The notes beneath the pieces were generated by a model. That model saw nothing but the letters and a program-made list of their open reading frames with translations. It was not told where the DNA came from and did not search any database. A program made the translations under genes and the position numbers. From positions 186,001-250,000 of the forward strand of contig JAWKIQ010000004.1 in the NCBI GenBank assembly GCA_041394185.1: a stretch of DNA of 64,000 nucleotides, written 5' to 3'. Positions 59,849 to 64,000 of the stretch are shown here, piece by piece (within the stretch, counting starts at the first letter, position 1; each line of letters starts with the position of its first letter). The stretch comes from Acidimicrobiales bacterium. Its GTDB lineage: Bacteria > Actinomycetota > Acidimicrobiia > Acidimicrobiales > Poriferisodalaceae.

Positions 59849-60877
59849 TGTAGGGACCACTGAGGTTGTTGTCGTGAATGGGTGAGCCTCCGCGGCAGTG
59901 TGGAAGTTGCTGACTTACCCACACGAACCCCGGAGGCTCGATGTCTCACCGTAATGCCCGTCTGACGCCGACTGGCCGTCGGATCATGATCGAACGAATC
60001 GTCGCTGGCACACCCCAGGCCCATGTGGCCGAGCAGATGTGCGTGTCGCGTGCGACCGTGTCGAAGTGGTGGCGTCGTTGGCTCGCCGAAGGCGATGCCG
60101 GTCTGCAGGACCGATCGTCTCGTCCACATCGCTCGCCTGCCCGAGCGTCGAAGCGGGTCGAGGATCGTGTTTGTCGGCTGCGCAGGTCGAAGCGGTGGGG
60201 ACCGAGGATGATCTCGATGCACACCGGTATCCCCGCGTCGACCGTGCACAAGATCCTCGTCCGCCGAGGGTTGAACCGCCTCGCTTGGATCGACCGGCCA
60301 ACCGGCAGGGTGATCCGCCGCTACGAACGAGCCCACCCTGGCGAGCTGATCCACTTGGACGTGAAGAAGGTCGGCAAGATCCCACCGGGTGGCGGCTGGC
60401 GAGTCCGAGGACGAGGACAGACAAAGCAGCGTCGTGTCGGCTACACGTACCTGCACTGCGCCGTCGACGACCACTCCCGCGTCGCATACGTCGAAGCCCA
60501 CGACAACGAACGGGCAGACACGCTCGTCGGGTTCTGGACACGCGCCCAGGACTGGTTCTGGGCCCGCGGCATGGCCGTCGACGAGGTCATGACCGACAAC
60601 GGATCGAACTTCCGATCGAACCTGTTCGCCCAGATCCTGGCCGAACGGGCGATCAAACACCGACGCACACGCCCCTATCGGCCCCAGTCGAACGGGAAAG
60701 TGGAGAGATTCAACCGGACCATGGCCGACGAGTTCCTCTACTCGTTCACGTTCAGATCAGAGAACGAACGACGCCGCCGACTTGACCGCTGGGTCCACGA
60801 CTACAACCATCACCGCAACCACACCGCCCTCGGCGGACCACCCGCATCACGCGTCCACAACGTCTGTGGCTCCTACA
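59849..60877 (+). mobile_element. IS481-family insertion sequence, copy 3
   Basis: 1,029 bp with terminal repeats as in copy 1 and the target duplication ACTAGA at 59843-59848 and 60878-60883. The most complete copy. With copy 2 it brackets the toxin/immunity region in inverted orientation, but each copy has its own target duplication. Confidence 0.92.
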
Positions 60878-60882
60878 ACTAG
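59941..60882 (+). CDS. IS481-family transposase, copy 3
   Basis: A 313-residue intact transposase, about 95% identical by eye to copy 1 and the likely reference for copy 2. Same HTH and DDE residues. It ends NVCGSYN with the TAG from the ACTAGA target duplication. A hairpin (59884-59892 with 59931-59939, plus inner GTGTGG/CCACAC) hides its GGAGG ribosome site from read-in transcripts. Confidence 0.93.
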   Translation: MSHRNARLTPTGRRIMIERIVAGTPQAHVAEQMCVSRATVSKWWRRWLAEGDAGLQDRSSRPHRSPARASKRVEDRVCRLRRSKRWGPRMISMHTGIPASTVHKILVRRGLNRLAWIDRPTGRVIRRYERAHPGELIHLDVKKVGKIPPGGGWRVRGRGQTKQRRVGYTYLHCAVDDHSRVAYVEAHDNERADTLVGFWTRAQDWFWARGMAVDEVMTDNGSNFRSNLFAQILAERAIKHRRTRPYRPQSNGKVERFNRTMADEFLYSFTFRSENERRRRLDRWVHDYNHHRNHTALGGPPASRVHNVCGSYN

Positions 60883-60983
60883 AGGTTCCAAGGACCGCCT
60901 AGCGGCGGCGTATCTCGACACCAGTCTTCTCGGCTATGCGTTCTATCCTGCGAAAGGTCGGGGCTCGATGATGCGGCCCGTCG

Positions 60984-61355
60984 CTACCAGCGCACTGAGT
61001 TCGAAGCCCTCGCTATCGCCTTCGCCGACGCGCGGACCTTTCCGGGCTCAAATAGGTTCGGCTTCGCGGGTAAGGCGATGAAGCTCGTCGGGCCAAGCTG
61101 ATAGTCGAAGTGGTCGTTTCCTCGTCGCGCTGTCAGGACTCGGGTTGAAAGCTCGATCACGACGAAGTTAGTTCTGTACACGCGTAGCAGGAGCAGAAGA
61201 CCAGCGCTCGTTAGCGCGAGTGGCACTACGAACCCAACCCGCCCGTCTGCCACCAGAAGCGACGTATAGAGCACCGACGAGCCCACGCACCAAACTGTCA
61301 GGATGAGTAGAAGCTGGTAGTACGCCCCGCACCGCATCTTCACCCGAGAACCCAT
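60984..61355 (-). CDS. Small membrane protein, PH-like
   Basis: A 123-residue protein: two helices (LLLILTVWCVGSSVLYTSLL and VVPLALTSAGLLLLLRVY), then a short beta-rich domain (NFVVIELSTRVLTARRGNDH). It resembles 58942-59391 in layout. Function unknown. Confidence 0.55.
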   Translation of the reverse strand: MGSRVKMRCGAYYQLLLILTVWCVGSSVLYTSLLVADGRVGFVVPLALTSAGLLLLLRVYRTNFVVIELSTRVLTARRGNDHFDYQLGPTSFIALPAKPNLFEPGKVRASAKAIARASNSVRW

Positions 61356-61502
61356 TCCTGCACGGTAGCCCGATTCGAAACTTCCACTCTGAACTCAGAC
61401 GCGAACAGCCACAAGAGCCCAATATCTGCGGGGGCTGCCGCGGGCGGAGGTTCCAATCTCGATGATTTGCCGGGAGGCGGTCTGAAAGGAGAGGCAGGCT
61501 CT

Positions 61503-62015
61503 CTAGCGCGAAGACCACCGGCTGGCGTCGGCTATCCGGCACGACGACCCCTCTACGTACCGGGCGGTCGTGTAGCCCGTCTCGGTCAAGGTTTCGTCGG
61601 AGGGCACACTCAGCAGGCCAGCCGAGCCGTCGCCAATTCGTTCTCCCGACGCGTCAAGCAGCTCAAACGCAACGACGAAGTCGGACTGCTTTGACGTCGT
61701 GTTGGTCGCCGTCACGGACACTGCGGCGTGGCCAGCTTCGTTCTCGCCGATCACCGCGCATGCAACCTGTTCAACTGCGTCCATGTCGATCCGCTGCGCC
61801 TCTTCGCGCACACGGTCGCTGGCGAGGCTCACCACTCGTGCCCCGCCAGCCGCCAATGCGACAAGCGTCACCGTGGCGACAACCCAGACCCAACGCTGCC
61901 TGCCCCCGAACCGCCCGAGCCGAGGGTTGCTGAAGAACGATCATTCAAGTTCAGGTGGGTACCACTTCCCGTCGGACGCTAGCCACCAACCATCACCTAG
62001 AGACGAATCAGACAT
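61503..62015 (-). pseudogene. DUF2510-like/membrane protein interrupted by an in-frame TGA
   Basis: ATG at 62015 reads MSDSSLGDGWWLASDGKWYP-PELE, a DUF2510-type N-terminus, then TGA (61943-61941). In the same frame it continues SFFSNPRLGRFGGRQRW, a membrane helix (WVVATVTLVALAAGGARVV) and a C-terminal beta domain (VSVTATNTTSKQSDFVVAFE, GLLSVPSDETLTETGYTTAR) of the FxLYD kind. CGA-to-TGA would explain the stop. If a GTG at 61871 starts a shorter protein, half of the helix would remain. Confidence 0.65.
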
Positions 62016-62676
62016 CAAATCCTATGACCCGAGCGCTCGGGGTGAGCGACCCCTTTGATGAGCTGAATAGATCACTAAACCCGTGAAGCATAGCAAATTC
62101 CTTGACCAACATGGATCGAATATGGCTTCAATTCAGGCTGCAATTGCTCCTCGACAACTCTGGCTACTTTTGCCCGTCCACGTCGACTGTGCTCGCAGCC
62201 ATTAGCAATGCTCGCTGCTGTAACGTCACCCATAGTTGCCAGCGCCTAGCATCGTCTGCGTTTGCCAGGAGGGTCGCCGGCCGGCCCGCTTCGTCACCGA
62301 GCATGAGGAAGCCGAATCCGGACGAACCTCCAACCACATTGAGGCTGCCGCTGACGACCTTTCAACTATCGCCTTTGGCGATCCCCTCGCCAACTTCGAC
62401 GCCACCAACCGTTACCGGTCGGGCCTGCATAAGCGGAACGACCACAACACACGCCACCGGTCGCACCCACACAAAGGAGCCTTGTGCCGCAGGCCATGAC
62501 CGAAGCGGTCGTTCCTTTGTTTTACCAGATCGCTCGGACGGGGTTGCCGCCGTCTTCGTCGGGGCCGTTGTGGTGCGTGGCAGGATCGAAGTAGGTGTCG
62601 TTGTCGCTTTCCCATAGCCAACATTTTTCCGCATAGCAAAACCCACCTGCTACGGGGTATTCTCGGCGCACTCGGG
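62016..62676. other. Intergenic, no gene recognised
   Basis: About 660 bases, visibly less GC-rich than the chromosome. Short frames on both strands show no family resemblance and no start with a good ribosome site. CGGCCGGC-like short palindromes near 62276 look incidental. Confidence 0.45.
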
Positions 62677-63615
62677 CTAGCTGATTCGTCCCGGCCTATT
62701 CAAATAAGTTCGAAGCCTTGCGTTCAACTCACTCAGTTCATGGTCTCGGTCTCCCGTTCTTGCCTGAAGGGTTATAACCGATCCAGGTCCAAGCACCAGA
62801 GAGAGCAGGCCAGATTCATCAGACGTCAGTCTGATCGCCTCGGAATCGAGTTCGCGAACTGGCAAACGAAGTGAAGCTGGCTTCTCGCCAAGAGGTGAAA
62901 CTACCAGACGGTCTCCGTGGACTGCCAGGGCCCCAAACCGATAGTAGAGGTAGGAGCGTCCGAGCATGTAGGGGAGGAATCCTGCTCCAATTGCCGCGAA
63001 GAGTCGTGCCATCACCCTGAACTTGATCGAGGGGTCGTCCCACATCACCCCCGCCATCAACAATGCAAGCGGGCACGCGATCAGATGAAGGACGACTCCA
63101 ACATTGCTGACTTTTACCAGTCTGTGACTGCTATGCGCCATCTCGTCCTCAAGAACTGGAATATGGAATAAACGTAGCATGTTGCACCGAACTGTGTTGA
63201 CCAATGGCCTGAATAGTTCAGTAGCGATTTGCTCGTATTTTCGAATCACGGTGCCATTGAGCGCGGTCAGCAGAACTAGTCGACCTTCGTCGTCGGTTTC
63301 AATCTTGACATTAGGAAATTCAAGTCTGTTGATCGGAATGCGCACAGAGGCCAGGTTCTCTTTCCACGGTGTGACTACAACTTTGCCGTCCGAAACAAAC
63401 AGACTTCCGCAGGTGTGGTATCGACGCTCTAGTAGGAGTGTGTAAGGAAAGAAGACCACTCCCAGGAAGGCGAACATTCGAGCCATCGAGCTGAACTTGG
63501 TGGACTCGTCATCCCACATCATCCATGCGCCGACAAGAAGGGCGGGACATACGAGGATATGGAGCGCAACCTGGAAAGGGCTGGAATCTGCGATCTTGAC
63601 CGGATTCTTGAACAT
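62677..63615 (-). CDS. Membrane protein with internally duplicated two-helix plus PH-like unit
   Basis: 312 residues from MFKNPVKIADSS. Two tandem halves align: ALHILVCPALLVGAWMMWDD, MARMFAFLGVVFFPYTLLL, GSLFVSDGKVVVTPWKENLA in the first; VLHLIACPLALLMAGVMWDD, MARLFAAIGAGFLPYMLG, GALAVHGDRLVVSPLGEKPA in the second. Each has two membrane helices and a PH-like cytoplasmic domain. The longer open frame upstream is not needed. Function unknown; related in layout to the small proteins at 58942 and 60984. Confidence 0.7.
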   Translation of the reverse strand: MFKNPVKIADSSPFQVALHILVCPALLVGAWMMWDDESTKFSSMARMFAFLGVVFFPYTLLLERRYHTCGSLFVSDGKVVVTPWKENLASVRIPINRLEFPNVKIETDDEGRLVLLTALNGTVIRKYEQIATELFRPLVNTVRCNMLRLFHIPVLEDEMAHSSHRLVKVSNVGVVLHLIACPLALLMAGVMWDDPSIKFRVMARLFAAIGAGFLPYMLGRSYLYYRFGALAVHGDRLVVSPLGEKPASLRLPVRELDSEAIRLTSDESGLLSLVLGPGSVITLQARTGDRDHELSELNARLRTYLNRPGRIS

Positions 63616-63699
63616 ACTCGTGTGAGTCCTTAGCCAGTAGGCGCCCTGCGGTGAGCGAGGACTGATCGGTCGAGGTTTCCGGGCGCGGAGCAGGAGCAA

Positions 63700-64000
63700 C
63701 TGCGAATCTGAGGGTGTCTAAACCGCTCGCATTCTGAGGTGCCCTTGCCGGGTTCAACCCTACGCGCGGCGTGCGAGCTGCTGGTCGGCTTCTTGACTAC
63801 TTAGATCATTGAGCGCCAGCCCCCCGATGACCCGAACCGAGACCCCGACCTCCAAGTCACCGGGATCCACCTGACCAAGATCGTCCGAGCAGCCCAGGCT
63901 GATGCAACCCCCTTCCGGCGAGGGTCTCAGCGCCGGGGCAATTGGAAGAGAACAACTGATCGCTTAGATCTCAAAACCGCGAGGTGCCTGTAGTCGATCC
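63700..64000. other. Window end, possible gene fragment
   Basis: A plus-strand frame near 63810-63990 (RDPDLQVTGIHLTKIVRAAQ) looks mildly protein-like and ends at TAG, but has no clear start or family. Nothing else is recognised. Confidence 0.3.

Noticed and set aside
56755..60883. A composite transposon formed by IS481 copies 2 and 3 around the toxin/immunity genes
   Set aside because: Each copy has its own different 6-bp target duplication (TCTAGC and ACTAGA), so they inserted independently. A composite would share one duplication at the outer ends.
61941..61943. Selenocysteine at the TGA in the DUF2510-like gene
   Set aside because: No Sec-type motif around it (LE-stop-SFF), and no clear stem-loop with a short G-containing loop in the following bases.
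62362..62646. A 94-codon minus-strand frame
   Set aside because: No family, no ribosome site and overlapping frames of similar size in the other phases; nothing separates it from chance.

Overview
The window is a high-GC chromosomal segment from an actinobacterium. The most likely group is Acidimicrobiia, or a close relative. This rests on Thr-rich surface proteins ending in LARTG-type anchors, a secreted protein with FGDA-type propeller repeats, a DUF222/HNH protein, a DUF2510-like SDGKWYPP motif and actinobacterial transposases. No rRNA or housekeeping marker is present, so the placement is an inference.

The first 39 kb is mostly stable chromosome. It has an ABC transporter with a two-component system (1-2823); a methyltransferase, a DUF222/HNH protein and a large secreted propeller-like protein (7958-12614); and a minus-strand run with a serine hydrolase, a PhyH-type dioxygenase, a UGSC-family selenoprotein with an in-frame UGA and SECIS-like hairpin, and its partner gene (12712-16703). 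Next come two tandem LARTG surface proteins, small-molecule enzymes and lipoproteins (16720-23870), a GH2 glycosidase, a 3,527-residue adhesin with ten SdrD-B-like repeats (25725-36308), a DUF1996 lipoprotein and a ROK kinase. This stretch is interrupted by a relic island (about 2944-7948). It is bounded by two 247-bp direct repeats, each carrying the 3' half of a tRNA-Asn, and holds a broken transposase, a phosphatase, small regulators, a frameshifted immunity-like gene and a DUF4160/DUF2442 pair.

From 38890 onward the window becomes a tandem island array. An intact tRNA-Ile(CAT) is followed by a tyrosine integrase, and then by four copies of the tRNA 3' half (43498, 45097, 51388, 56442). 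Each copy sits in a conserved repeat of roughly 270-320 bp with CCAACATT arm-like motifs and a downstream palindrome. The cargo is a MazEF module and a decayed second copy of it, a secreted zinc metalloprotease overlapping a lipoprotein gene, an Xre/nucleotidyltransferase toxin-antitoxin-like pair, a secreted serine protease with its own downstream lipoprotein, and a collapsed integrase remnant.

From 55 kb on there are three IS481-family copies, each flanked by a 6-bp NCTAGN target duplication that supplies the stop codon of the transposase. Around them lie fragments of an IS630 transposase, an orphan HNH toxin tip with a SUKH immunity gene, and small PH-like membrane proteins. Several genes carry frameshifts at homopolymers or clusters of small indels. 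Some of these may be sequencing or assembly errors in repeated DNA rather than biology.
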